DNA of 64,000 bases from Pycnococcus provasolii (GCA_938743325.2 OW568891.1:124001-188000), one strand, 5' to 3'; positions 9,669 to 18,690 are shown, counted from the stretch's first letter. Notes: a model not told the origin generated them from the letters alone. A program made the numbers and translations.

Positions 9669-10124
9669 GTTTGTTAGTTGGAGTGTAGAATGAAGGGGGA
9701 TGCGCGTGTGCTGCGGGGGCCCGGCTTCGCGGCGAGGCGGGCGGGGGGGCGCAAAGCACGGCAGACGGGGATCTTTCGGATTGCATGGTCGGGCAAATAC
9801 AACGGGGGGTCGATTGATCAATCTTTTTATCTTTTTGGCCGGGGGAAAGGTCGGGCAAAAGCATCGGCAGAATCAAAGGGCATCCGGAATTTCGGCTCCA
9901 AACAACGGACTCCACCCCGACCTGCAGCAGGCACGTGTCTGATGCACGTGTCTCACAGGTACTTTACCACAATAGGGATAGGATAGGGACACCAGCTCGG
10001 ACACAGACGCTATAGATAAGTGAAGTGCCGTGTTGTTTCACGTGAAGAGGGGTCGACTTGTTTTTAGCACAAGGAAAGGCACTCAGATGATTTACAAGAA
10101 AACAAGTGTTATTTGAGTGTGCAT
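9669..10124 (-). promoter_or_regulatory. Upstream region of Lhcp copy 1
   Basis: 456 bases between copies 1 and 2. On the minus strand the ATG is preceded by a leader with CATTCTACACTC (about 9683-9695), shared with copies 4 and 5. At 9751-9763 lies GCCGTGCTTTGC (minus strand), about 90 bases before the ATG, shared with copies 5 and 6. GGATCTTTCGG and TCTTTTTATC elements at 9770-9835 belong to the AAAGATT/GGATTTTCC class seen near all six copies. A cis-regulatory role is inferred from conservation only. Confidence 0.5.
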
Positions 10125-10802
10125 TTACGACCACGCGTACGTGGGGCCGAAGGGGTCCGCGACGTGCTCCGCCCAGTTGACGAGCGGTCCCTTGCCCGTC
10201 GCCGGGTACTGCACGAGGCAGCCCGACCAGCCGAGCATGGCGAGGCGAGCGTGCTTGAGCTCCTTCACCTTGAGCTCCTCGAAGATGGAGGGGTCCGCCG
10301 CGAGGCCGATGGGGTCGAAGCGGCCACCCGGGTACGCGTCGCCGACGGAGAGCTCGTCGAACACGGGGTCAAGCACGCCCGTGCGGTACGCCTCCGCGGA
10401 TCCGAAGAAGATCACCTCGATCGCGAGCACGTTGAAGAAGCTCGGGAAGCCGCTGTCCGGGGGGGCGAGCGGGTAGATGGCACCGGGGAACTTGTCGGCG
10501 ATGGCCGTGCAGTCCGAGGGCGTGCAGAGCGCTCCCGCCTCGAACCACGGGATACCCGTGCCAACCTCAGACGCCCACGCGCCCGTGAGGCCGAGCATGG
10601 CGAAGCGTCCGTGGATGATCTCGCGCTCCGCGAGCTTGGCATCTCCGTCGTACGCGACGGGGGCCTCCTCTCCGGAGCCGGGGTAGGTGCCCGGCTCGGG
10701 GTACCAGCCGTAGTCGCCTCCGGCGCGCACCTTCATGGAGCGGCGCGAGGACACGGCGGCCTTGGCGGCGGTGGGCTTGAACGTCTTTCCGGCAGCGAGC
10801 AT
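10125..10802 (-). CDS. Lhcp: Prasinophyte light-harvesting protein Lhcp, copy 2
   Basis: Encodes the same 225 residues as copy 1, with the same transit peptide, three LHC helices and no intron. It is in tandem with copy 1 and divergent from copy 3. Silent differences place it apart from the rest: GCACGCCCGTG where others have GCACTCCCGTG (about 10374-10384) and GCACCGGGG where others have GCACCCGGG (about 10480-10488). The Asp30-Tyr31 region uses GGCGACTAC like copy 1, while copies 3-6 use GGTGACTAC. The shared promoter with copy 3 suggests coordinated transcription. Expression and antenna role are inferred from the family. Confidence 0.95.
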   Translation of the reverse strand: MLAAGKTFKPTAAKAAVSSRRSMKVRAGGDYGWYPEPGTYPGSGEEAPVAYDGDAKLAEREIIHGRFAMLGLTGAWASEVGTGIPWFEAGALCTPSDCTAIADKFPGAIYPLAPPDSGFPSFFNVLAIEVIFFGSAEAYRTGVLDPVFDELSVGDAYPGGRFDPIGLAADPSIFEELKVKELKHARLAMLGWSGCLVQYPATGKGPLVNWAEHVADPFGPTYAWS

Positions 10803-11442
10803 TGTTGTGAATGTGAAGAATGAAAGGAAAAGAGGGGGGGAGGGGAAGGGGGGGGAGGGCGGTCTGTGCGGGGGGGGGAGGGGGGCGCAGCACAGCCGGC
10901 GTGCTGCGCAAATCTACTGGATGCAAAAGATTAAATCTTTTATGACGAAAGATTTCCGTGTGATGAAAAAGCATGCATCATGCGAATCCCACACGTGATA
11001 AAACCTTTCAGACGTTCCCAGCAGGCAGACGGAACAGGGACTGCATTTGATCCTAAAGATCAGATCTCTGTCCTTGAAGGTGATTTTATGTCATCATAAG
11101 GGGAAACACCCGACCACAACCCAACGGCCAGAGCTTGTAGGAATATGATGGAGGAAATCATATCTAGGATCATTTTAGGAAAACGGAGGGTGAGAAGAGC
11201 GCAGCATGAAATATCTCATCCCCCTTTCAAGGGATTTTTCCCATGCAGAGATCCCAGACGCAATCTTTCATGTTATCTTTTTCACCCCCGGAGATTCTCC
11301 CCCGGTTTCTTTTCCGTCCTTTTGGTGTCTTTTCCCTTTTTCCTGTGCTGTGCTGCGCGCCCCCCCTCCCCCCCCCCGTGCACCCGTTCCCCTCCCCCTC
11401 CCCCCCTCTTTTCCTTTCATTCTTCACATTCACATCACAACA
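10803..11442. promoter_or_regulatory. Divergent promoter between Lhcp copies 2 and 3
   Basis: 640 bases between the two start codons. Both arms read outward through the same order of elements: a GTGCTG(C)GCGCC box, a pyrimidine-rich tract of C runs, CTCTTTTCCTTTCATTC, then TTCACATTCAC and the ATG. The arms are thus an imperfect inverted repeat of about 110 bases at 10803-10905 and 11340-11442. The centre holds AAAGATT/AATCTTT elements at 10925-10955 and 11230-11300. This is the structure expected if the gene plus promoter was duplicated in inverted orientation. Confidence 0.6.
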
Positions 11443-12120
11443 ATGCTCGCTGCCGGAAAGACGTTCAAGCCCACCGCCGCCAAGGCCGCCGTGTCCTCGC
11501 GCCGCTCCATGAAGGTGCGCGCCGGAGGTGACTACGGCTGGTACCCCGAGCCGGGCACCTACCCCGGCTCCGGAGAGGAGGCCCCCGTCGCGTACGACGG
11601 AGATGCCAAGCTCGCGGAGCGCGAGATCATCCACGGACGCTTCGCCATGCTCGGCCTCACGGGCGCGTGGGCGTCTGAGGTTGGCACGGGTATCCCGTGG
11701 TTCGAGGCGGGAGCGCTCTGCACGCCCTCGGACTGCACGGCCATCGCCGACAAGTTCCCGGGTGCCATCTACCCGCTCGCCCCCCCGGACAGCGGCTTCC
11801 CCAGCTTCTTCAACGTGCTCGCGATCGAGGTGATCTTCTTCGGATCCGCGGAGGCGTACCGCACGGGAGTGCTTGACCCCGTGTTCGACGAGCTCTCCGT
11901 CGGCGACGCGTACCCGGGTGGCCGCTTCGACCCCATCGGCCTCGCGGCGGACCCCTCCATCTTCGAGGAGCTCAAGGTGAAGGAGCTCAAGCACGCTCGC
12001 CTCGCCATGCTCGGCTGGTCGGGCTGCCTCGTGCAGTACCCGGCGACGGGCAAGGGACCGCTCGTCAACTGGGCGGAGCACGTCGCGGACCCCTTCGGCC
12101 CCACGTACGCGTGGTCGTAA
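11443..12120 (+). CDS. Lhcp: Prasinophyte light-harvesting protein Lhcp, copy 3
   Basis: 225 residues identical to the other copies. The frame is open upstream to 11206, but that extension is the promoter read through; the start is fixed by the MLAAGKTFK transit peptide common to all copies and the CACAACAATG leader. Copy-specific silent change: CCCAGCTTCTTC around 11800 where copies 5 and 6 have CCGAGCTTCTTC. The 3' flank (12121-12334) is unrelated to the 3' flanks of the other copies, so homology stops at or just after the stop codon. Confidence 0.95.
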   Translation: MLAAGKTFKPTAAKAAVSSRRSMKVRAGGDYGWYPEPGTYPGSGEEAPVAYDGDAKLAEREIIHGRFAMLGLTGAWASEVGTGIPWFEAGALCTPSDCTAIADKFPGAIYPLAPPDSGFPSFFNVLAIEVIFFGSAEAYRTGVLDPVFDELSVGDAYPGGRFDPIGLAADPSIFEELKVKELKHARLAMLGWSGCLVQYPATGKGPLVNWAEHVADPFGPTYAWS

Positions 12121-12334
12121 GCGGTTGGTGTTCTTGTTAGCCTAGTAACTAATGAGTAACGACTAAAAACCCGTTTGTGCTAAAAATAAATTCTGTTTTT
12201 GTTTGCCCTCGCACTCCCTTTCTTACACTCTGCTTGTCACACAACACCTGTAAGTAATAGTTCTTACGCCCGCTCCGCCTTAGATGGGTGAATTTGCCAA
12301 GTCCAAAGTCACAAACTGGTTGCAATTATGGTTG

Positions 12335-13615
12335 TTACATGGAGCGTAATAACTTATTGCCATGCTCATCAAATTTGCGTTGTGCCATTTGCAAAGTCTG
12401 AATTCCTTTGCAGAAGGCAAAGCGCACATACACGCCGTCGTCACACACATCCGCGTCGCTCGCTGAGAAGACAAAATTGCTTCCAGGACATGCGCTCACA
12501 CCCACATCGTCAATCAGCATCGTGCAAAGATCCTCGCTCGTGATGGATGCACGGAGCGAGGAAGGGAGCTTCGCGTAAACGAAAATTCCACCCTCAGGCG
12601 CACTGTCATGCACGACAAAGCCCGCACGCTGCACCGTGCTGAGCACCAAGTCGCGTCTTTCGCGGTACGCAGCCCGCATTTCCTCGAGATACGACTCCAG
12701 CACACCTGGCTCAGTCAGGAAGCGCCCAACGGCGTGCTGAAATGGACGAGGCACGGTATCCGTCACCTTCACCTGCATGCGCGATAGCACGCTTACCACG
12801 TGTGGCGGGCCAAATGCCCAGCCTACGCGCCAGCCCGTCGCGCCGAGCACCTTGGACGCGGAGCTCGTGTAGATGGTGCGCTCGCGCATGCCTGGCAGGC
12901 TGGCGAGGTGTGGTGTCGTCGTGCTTCTTTCGCAGTATACGAAGTGCTCGTACACGCCGTCAACGACGGCCCACATGCCGTGCTGTTTGCACACGTCTGC
13001 GATGGCTTGGTATTCGTCGTCACGCAGCACGCGTCCCGTGGGGTTAGCTGGGCAGTTGACGACTATGGCACAGACGTTGCGTCCTTCGGCACTCGCCAAC
13101 GCCTTGTCGAGCACTTCGCGCGTCACACGCCAGCCGTTGCGTTCGCTCAGTACGGCTCTCAGCACGTGTCCTCCCGCGGCACTCACGAGAGGCGCGTACG
13201 TTTCGAATACTGGTTCGAACAGCACGACGGCGTCCCCTTCGTTGCATACTGCGAGCATGGCAAGCGCCATCGCCTCCGTCTGCCCCACTGTCGCGACGAC
13301 TTCCCCATTTTCGTGCGAGTACGAAGGTCCGCCTGCGAGTTTGTGAAGTCGTGCGGCACCGCTTAGCAGGAGCTCATCCTCCCCGTACTGGTTCAGGAGT
13401 CCGTTATCTTGCGTGAGTGCATCAGCGGCTAGCGCGGTTAAAAGAGCGGGTGGTGGAAAGTCGGGGAATCCCTCCGCGAGGTTGACGGCTGATCTTTGCG
13501 TGGCAAGCACGGAGAGCTGCTGTATGCGCGACGTCGGGAACAGGCGTGAACGCGACGAGAGAGGAAGAAGCGGAGGAGGCGGAGGGGACATTATTATAAA
13601 AGGCCACGATGACAT
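12335..13615 (-). CDS. Class I/II PLP-dependent aminotransferase (kynurenine/glutamine transaminase-like)
   Basis: A 426-residue fold-type I aminotransferase. Visible signatures are NLAEGFPDFPPP near residue 45 (substrate-binding N-terminal segment), GQTEAMALAM near 111, NCPANPTGRVL near 188-197, VVDGVYEHFVY near 217 and the PLP-lysine region SSASKVLGATGWRVGW with Lys255 as Schiff-base residue. RFAFCKG near the end supplies the carboxylate-binding Arg. The overall pattern resembles kynurenine aminotransferase/cysteine conjugate beta-lyase and methionine aminotransferases; the substrate cannot be settled from sequence. A second ATG at 13591 (MSPPPPPLLPL) is equally plausible. The gene sits between two Lhcp copies with no evident functional link, splitting the array. 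Confidence 0.85.
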   Translation of the reverse strand: MSSWPFIIMSPPPPPLLPLSSRSRLFPTSRIQQLSVLATQRSAVNLAEGFPDFPPPALLTALAADALTQDNGLLNQYGEDELLLSGAARLHKLAGGPSYSHENGEVVATVGQTEAMALAMLAVCNEGDAVVLFEPVFETYAPLVSAAGGHVLRAVLSERNGWRVTREVLDKALASAEGRNVCAIVVNCPANPTGRVLRDDEYQAIADVCKQHGMWAVVDGVYEHFVYCERSTTTPHLASLPGMRERTIYTSSASKVLGATGWRVGWAFGPPHVVSVLSRMQVKVTDTVPRPFQHAVGRFLTEPGVLESYLEEMRAAYRERRDLVLSTVQRAGFVVHDSAPEGGIFVYAKLPSSLRASITSEDLCTMLIDDVGVSACPGSNFVFSASDADVCDDGVYVRFAFCKGIQTLQMAQRKFDEHGNKLLRSM

Positions 13616-13674
13616 GCGAAAGACGGAAAAACCAACTACCTATCAACTCAAACCAACAAAGGGGAGAGCCTTAT

Positions 13675-13713
13675 TAGTTAGGGGTTAGGGGTTAGGGGTT
13701 AGGGGTTAGGGGT
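13675..13713. repeat. Telomere-like repeat, TTAGGGG x5
   Basis: Five tandem GGTTAGG/TTAGGGG heptamers, G-rich on the plus strand. They differ from the TTAGGG hexamers elsewhere in the window. The run ends directly against an open, protein-like reading frame. Confidence 0.85.
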
Positions 13714-14689
13714 TTATTCTTCTCCCCGACGAAAGGTCCCATGGCTTCGCCAAGTCGCTCAAAGCGTTCCAGGACACGGGAAAATTACCAATGGATGCGG
13801 CCAATAACGGCCTCGCCAAAAATGCAGGATCGTTATCCAAGGACGGTGTCAACGACCCTGTTAAACATGTTAAGTCAAAAGAACCTCCTGGGACCTCCCA
13901 GCGTGACAATTCCCAGCTTGAGCTTGCCGGCATCTCGCGAAGGGAAAGTCTCGTCGAGGCGGCTACGCGTCTCGTTGCCCTGGGTACAGGAGCACAGGCG
14001 ATTGCGCAGACAAAAACGTGTCTCGAAAGAGAAAACAGCCAGCGCCACAGCGCACGGAGTTGACCTCGGCAGTCTTCGCCGATGCCGCTGACGGTGCTGA
14101 CGGCGATACATTATGGGTGCCGTATACGAACGCTGAGAATGGCCATGCTCCGTCTCCGTCGGCGGCTGCATTGCCAGCCCCACCACCCGCACCTTGGACA
14201 AATCATCGTCATCGTCCACGATTGGCAACAGCGCAGGAGATGGACGTGGACAATGTGTCGCATGCGTGGCAATATCTGTGAACGGTACGTCTCACACGCA
14301 CTTACACACACACACTACTCTTCTTCAAGCTTTGGGTGGGGTTAGGAGGATCGTCGTCAATCACTTACATTTATTTTCCCTCTTTCTTGCAGGAACTAAT
14401 TGGACAACGTCAAGGGTGCTTCGTAAATCCACCTCTGACTTGCTGGACTCCTTCATACACGACCCAATTTTACCGAATGCGTGGCCAGTTGGTGGCATCC
14501 AGCTTAGGCTGTATGATCAAAGCTAGCCTCGTAGTGGATTGCGTGCGCGAAATCAATAACCTAAACAACGAGTTGTCTGCGCTCGACAACGACACGCTCG
14601 CCGCTAATTTATGCATATTCTTCATCAATTGGATGGAGGGTGTGCTACGTCGCATCAATTCTCACAATCTTATGTCAACTTCACCTTAA
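13714..14689 (+). pseudogene. Broken or unresolved spliced gene, unrecognised
   Basis: Protein-like sequence runs through this stretch in successive frames without one continuous frame. It opens immediately after the TTAGGGG repeat with ILLPDERSHGFAKSLKAFQD, continuing into MDAANNGLAKNAGSLSKDG (ATG at 13791), and stops being open at 14063. Frame 14018-14281 (RTELTSAVFADAADGADGD) follows, then GTNWTTSRVLRKSTSDLL, and finally SLVVDCVREINNLNNELSAL to the stop at 14689. A good donor (GTACGT, 14286) and acceptor (TTTCTTGCAG, ending about 14392) suggest one real intron, but other frame changes have no obvious splice sites. Either a degenerate gene truncated at its 5' end or a gene with short introns I cannot resolve. 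No family recognised. Confidence 0.4.
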
Positions 14690-14855
14690 TTGAGTTATCT
14701 ATATTATTATTTTTTCGAAGATTTTTCATTCCATTACACGAGGTAACAAAACAAAGCCCCTTCCAGGTTTCATTCCCAGGATTAACGTGAAAACGCAATG
14801 AGACACTTCACGCGAGCAACGGTATCCCCAGTTTCCTTTGGTTAGGAGTGTGCAT

Positions 14856-15533
14856 TTACGACCACGCGTACGTGGGGCCGAAGGGGTCCGCGACGTGCTC
14901 CGCCCAGTTGACGAGCGGTCCCTTGCCCGTCGCCGGGTACTGCACGAGGCAGCCCGACCAGCCGAGCATGGCGAGGCGAGCGTGCTTGAGCTCCTTCACC
15001 TTGAGCTCCTCGAAGATGGAGGGGTCCGCCGCGAGGCCGATGGGGTCGAAGCGGCCGCCCGGGTACGCGTCGCCGACGGAGAGCTCGTCGAACACGGGGT
15101 CAAGCACTCCCGTGCGGTACGCCTCCGCGGATCCGAAGAAGATCACCTCGATCGCGAGCACGTTGAAGAAGCTCGGGAAGCCGCTGTCCGGGGGGGCGAG
15201 CGGGTAGATGGCGCCCGGGAACTTGTCGGCGATGGCCGTGCAGTCCGAGGGCGTGCAGAGCGCTCCCGCCTCGAACCACGGGATACCCGTGCCAACCTCA
15301 GACGCCCACGCGCCCGTGAGGCCGAGCATGGCGAAGCGTCCGTGGATGATCTCGCGCTCCGCGAGCTTGGCATCTCCGTCGTACGCGACGGGGGCCTCCT
15401 CTCCGGAGCCGGGGTAGGTGCCCGGCTCGGGGTACCAGCCGTAGTCACCTCCGGCGCGCACCTTCATGGAGCGGCGCGAGGACACGGCGGCCTTGGCGGC
15501 GGTGGGCTTGAACGTCTTTCCGGCAGCGAGCAT
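14856..15533 (-). CDS. Lhcp: Prasinophyte light-harvesting protein Lhcp, copy 4
   Basis: 225 residues identical to the other copies; the longer frame to 15905 is promoter read-through. It is divergent from copy 5 and shares with it the silent variant GGCGGCC/GGCCGCC at the Gly-Gly-Arg codons (about 15052-15058) and the leader CATTCTACACTCAC. It has its own silent change GCGCCCGGG (about 15211-15219) where others have GCACCCGGG. These patterns group copies 4 and 5 as the most recently homogenised pair. Confidence 0.95.
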   Translation of the reverse strand: MLAAGKTFKPTAAKAAVSSRRSMKVRAGGDYGWYPEPGTYPGSGEEAPVAYDGDAKLAEREIIHGRFAMLGLTGAWASEVGTGIPWFEAGALCTPSDCTAIADKFPGAIYPLAPPDSGFPSFFNVLAIEVIFFGSAEAYRTGVLDPVFDELSVGDAYPGGRFDPIGLAADPSIFEELKVKELKHARLAMLGWSGCLVQYPATGKGPLVNWAEHVADPFGPTYAWS

Positions 15534-16334
15534 TGTTGTGTTGTGAGTGTAGAATGAAGTTGATGGGTGGGGTGGACACGTCGCTCGTGGAGGGCGGGGG
15601 GGCGGGGGGAAGGTGCTATGGAGCAAAAGATGGAAGATCGAAAAGATAAGATTTTTCCAGGAAAAGATTGCGTTTTCGATTTCGATTTTTATACCTCTTT
15701 CCCCAGTCTGCAGTGCTGCTATGTAACTTTCATCCCCATGAACCCTAGAGATTTTCCACACTATCTTTTTTTTCTTTTGGTTTTTTTTTTCGACTTGTCT
15801 CATGTACTGGTTGTTGGTATGGTTTGGTTTGTGCCGGCTGGGCGGTGTTGGTTGGGTGGTGTTGGTGATGGTTGGAGCGAACAACCAACAAAAAGAAAAA
15901 CGCATTACTGTACCAGTTCATGAACCAACCGGCACGATGATTCTTTTATGATTGATTTTGATAAAATCAGCATTTGAGCCTTTTGAGGTCATGCTGGGAG
16001 AGGCATCGGATTCTCAGCCTTGCTGCGACGATGCGCAACGCCTTGCACCTGTGCCGAATGATCAAGAGATGGATTGGTGGATTCGCGTCAAAATCTTTCC
16101 TAAAGCACGTCGCCTTGCATATTGCGCTGTTGCATGAGCAAATCGATCCGATTTTCTACGCAACATGCATGCTTTTACCCTATTCGAGGATTTTCTGCCC
16201 CGAGCCCCGACTTACAGAACTCGAGCTCTCGATATCCCAGAGCCGTGCTGTGCTTTGCTCAAGGCACGCCGTACCGTCGCCTTACACCAACACACCTCCC
16301 ATCAACTTCATTCTACACTCACAACACAACAAAC
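15534..16334. promoter_or_regulatory. Divergent promoter between Lhcp copies 4 and 5
   Basis: 801 bases between the start codons. The first 35-40 bases upstream of each ATG are nearly the same in both arms (CCCATCAACTTCATTC, then TACACTCACAACACAAC). Further out the arms diverge. The copy 4 arm has clustered AAGATTTTTCCAGG, AAAAGATTGCG and AGATTTTCCACAC elements (15635-15770). The copy 5 arm has AAATCTTTCC (about 16091), CGATTTTC (about 16149), GAGGATTTTC (about 16185) and CCGTGCTGTGCTTTGC (16243-16258). A role in light or circadian control is plausible for antenna genes but is inference. Confidence 0.55.
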
Positions 16335-17012
16335 ATGCTCGCTGCCGGAAAGACGTTCAAGCCCACCGCCGCCAAGGCCGCCGTGTCCTCGCGCCGCTCC
16401 ATGAAGGTGCGCGCCGGAGGTGACTACGGCTGGTACCCCGAGCCGGGCACCTACCCCGGCTCCGGAGAGGAGGCCCCCGTCGCGTACGACGGAGATGCCA
16501 AGCTCGCGGAGCGCGAGATCATCCACGGACGCTTCGCCATGCTCGGCCTCACGGGCGCGTGGGCGTCTGAGGTTGGCACGGGTATCCCGTGGTTCGAGGC
16601 GGGAGCGCTCTGCACGCCCTCGGACTGCACGGCCATCGCCGACAAGTTCCCGGGTGCCATCTACCCGCTCGCCCCCCCGGACAGCGGCTTCCCGAGCTTC
16701 TTCAACGTGCTCGCGATCGAGGTGATCTTCTTCGGATCCGCGGAGGCGTACCGCACGGGAGTGCTTGACCCCGTGTTCGACGAGCTCTCCGTCGGCGACG
16801 CGTACCCGGGCGGCCGCTTCGACCCCATCGGCCTCGCGGCGGACCCCTCCATCTTCGAGGAGCTCAAGGTGAAGGAGCTCAAGCACGCTCGCCTCGCCAT
16901 GCTCGGCTGGTCGGGCTGCCTCGTGCAGTACCCGGCGACGGGCAAGGGACCGCTCGTCAACTGGGCGGAGCACGTCGCGGACCCCTTCGGCCCCACGTAC
17001 GCGTGGTCGTAA
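16335..17012 (+). CDS. Lhcp: Prasinophyte light-harvesting protein Lhcp, copy 5
   Basis: 225 residues identical to the other copies. The start is fixed by alignment to MLAAGKTFK; the in-frame extension to 16122 is upstream non-coding sequence. It shares the GGCGGCCGC variant with copy 4 and an AAACATG start context with copy 1. It runs in the same direction as copy 6. The 3' flank after the TAA at 17010-17012 matches no other copy. Confidence 0.95.
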   Translation: MLAAGKTFKPTAAKAAVSSRRSMKVRAGGDYGWYPEPGTYPGSGEEAPVAYDGDAKLAEREIIHGRFAMLGLTGAWASEVGTGIPWFEAGALCTPSDCTAIADKFPGAIYPLAPPDSGFPSFFNVLAIEVIFFGSAEAYRTGVLDPVFDELSVGDAYPGGRFDPIGLAADPSIFEELKVKELKHARLAMLGWSGCLVQYPATGKGPLVNWAEHVADPFGPTYAWS

Positions 17013-18012
17013 ATGCGCACTGCGAACCAAACTTGCGGTGTAACTGACTCGTCCGGGTCATTGATCTAAGTTTGAACCAACCGAACGTGCACTGCTCGCT
17101 AGTCCATCCCTTTGTTACACATCACTCCCACCTGCGAAGGTTGAATTGAATTGTGACTGCCCAGTATGCCGGGGTGAATTACTTTCACTGTCCGGCAAAT
17201 ATTTCTATGTTGTAGTACCTGATTTAGTGCACGATTTTGTTAAGGTGGTTTTGAACGTGCACCGTGGGGATGGACGAAGGTGGCCGCTGCAAGAGCCGCT
17301 GCCGCGCACGCGAGCCCAACTTCGGCGCGCGCGCGCGTGGTGGATGCACACACACGGGGGAATGCGCCTCGTCTCAGCGAGCGCCAACATGCGTCCACGT
17401 CATTGCCATCCGCCGCGGCCGGCATTGCGCTGACCGATACCGCCGAGTGGATCCATGCCGCGCTGAGATGGGCAGCATGGCGCGCTCGGCCACGTCACGT
17501 CACTGCGGTCACGTCACGCAACGTCACGTAACCACACCCCACTTCACCCTAACCCTACGAATCCGGTAACCCTAACCCACACCACCTCCCCACACCACAC
17601 CGTACGAAACAGGATGGCAATTAAGGTTAACTTATTACCGGGTAGGAAGTACAGTATCGGAGGAGAGATCTAAAAAAAATCTAAGAAAGATTGAAGAAAA
17701 GGATTTCCGACTTCACATAGAACTACTTCCCTTGCATGCCTCGGATGAATCGGAATCCGACTCGATCGATCGCTGTGGATCCCAGCCCAGCTTTCGTCAA
17801 AAACCTGCCCAAATCAAGCAACGCAACACAACCCAAATCGAGATTCCAAATCATTTCACCCTGATGCGTCGGTCTCGCATCTGAGTTCTCAGCAGAGCCG
17901 TGCTTCGCTTGTCACCAGTGGTATCCCACGCCCCAGGGGAGAGGGGGGGGGGTGACGTATGCCCCGGGCCCCGGCCGCGTTCGCTGTCATTCTTCACATT
18001 CACAACACAACA
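17013..18012. promoter_or_regulatory. Spacer and upstream region of Lhcp copy 6
   Basis: 1 kb without a supportable gene. Short CCCTAACCC telomere-like words occur at 17548-17579, repeated CACGTCAC words at 17490-17530 and the dispersed ACCGGGTA word at 17637-17644. Nearer the ATG are AAGAAAGATTGAAG and AAGGATTTCCG (17685-17710), GAGCCGTGCTTCGC (about 17895-17908) and the leader CATTCTTCACATTC shared with copies 2 and 3. A GC-rich ORF at 17280-17531 has no recognisable content. Confidence 0.5.
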
Positions 18013-18690
18013 ATGCTCGCTGCCGGAAAGACGTTCAAGCCCACCGCCGCCAAGGCCGCCGTGTCCTCGCGCCGCTCCATGAAGGTGCGCGCCGGAGGTG
18101 ACTACGGCTGGTACCCCGAGCCGGGCACCTACCCCGGCTCCGGAGAGGAGGCCCCCGTCGCGTACGACGGAGATGCCAAGCTCGCGGAGCGCGAGATCAT
18201 CCACGGACGCTTCGCCATGCTCGGCCTCACGGGCGCGTGGGCGTCTGAGGTTGGCACGGGTATCCCGTGGTTCGAGGCGGGAGCGCTCTGCACGCCCTCG
18301 GACTGCACGGCCATCGCCGACAAGTTCCCGGGTGCCATCTACCCGCTCGCCCCCCCGGACAGCGGCTTCCCGAGCTTCTTCAACGTGCTCGCGATCGAGG
18401 TGATCTTCTTCGGATCCGCGGAGGCGTACCGCACGGGAGTGCTTGACCCCGTGTTCGACGAGCTCTCCGTCGGCGACGCGTACCCGGGTGGCCGCTTCGA
18501 CCCCATCGGCCTCGCGGCGGACCCCTCCATCTTCGAGGAGCTCAAGGTGAAGGAGCTCAAGCACGCTCGCCTCGCCATGCTCGGCTGGTCGGGCTGCCTC
18601 GTGCAGTACCCGGCGACGGGCAAGGGACCGCTCGTCAACTGGGCGGAGCACGTCGCGGACCCCTTCGGCCCCACGTACGCGTGGTCGTAA
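18013..18690 (+). CDS. Lhcp: Prasinophyte light-harvesting protein Lhcp, copy 6
   Basis: 225 residues identical to the other copies, last of the array. The leader and CACAACACAACAATG context match copies 2 and 3, while the silent pattern inside the gene (GGTGACTAC, CCGAGCTTC, GGTGGCCGC) is a mixture found in copies 3 and 5. Mixed patterns of this kind are expected from gene conversion. It converges on the chlorophyll b reductase gene, with 161 bases between the two stop codons. Confidence 0.95.
   Translation: MLAAGKTFKPTAAKAAVSSRRSMKVRAGGDYGWYPEPGTYPGSGEEAPVAYDGDAKLAEREIIHGRFAMLGLTGAWASEVGTGIPWFEAGALCTPSDCTAIADKFPGAIYPLAPPDSGFPSFFNVLAIEVIFFGSAEAYRTGVLDPVFDELSVGDAYPGGRFDPIGLAADPSIFEELKVKELKHARLAMLGWSGCLVQYPATGKGPLVNWAEHVADPFGPTYAWS

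Noticed and set aside
8721-9677. Long plus-strand ORF (318 codons) antisense to Lhcp copy 1, repeated opposite every other copy
   Set aside because: It appears only because GC-rich third positions leave the complementary strand without stops. It is Arg/Glu/His/Ala-rich with no domain, and it recurs because the genes recur.
14194-14526. Taking one of the ORFs at 14.0-14.7 kb as a complete gene
   Set aside because: Protein-like sequence switches among three frames; no single ORF accounts for it, so it is reported as broken or unresolved.
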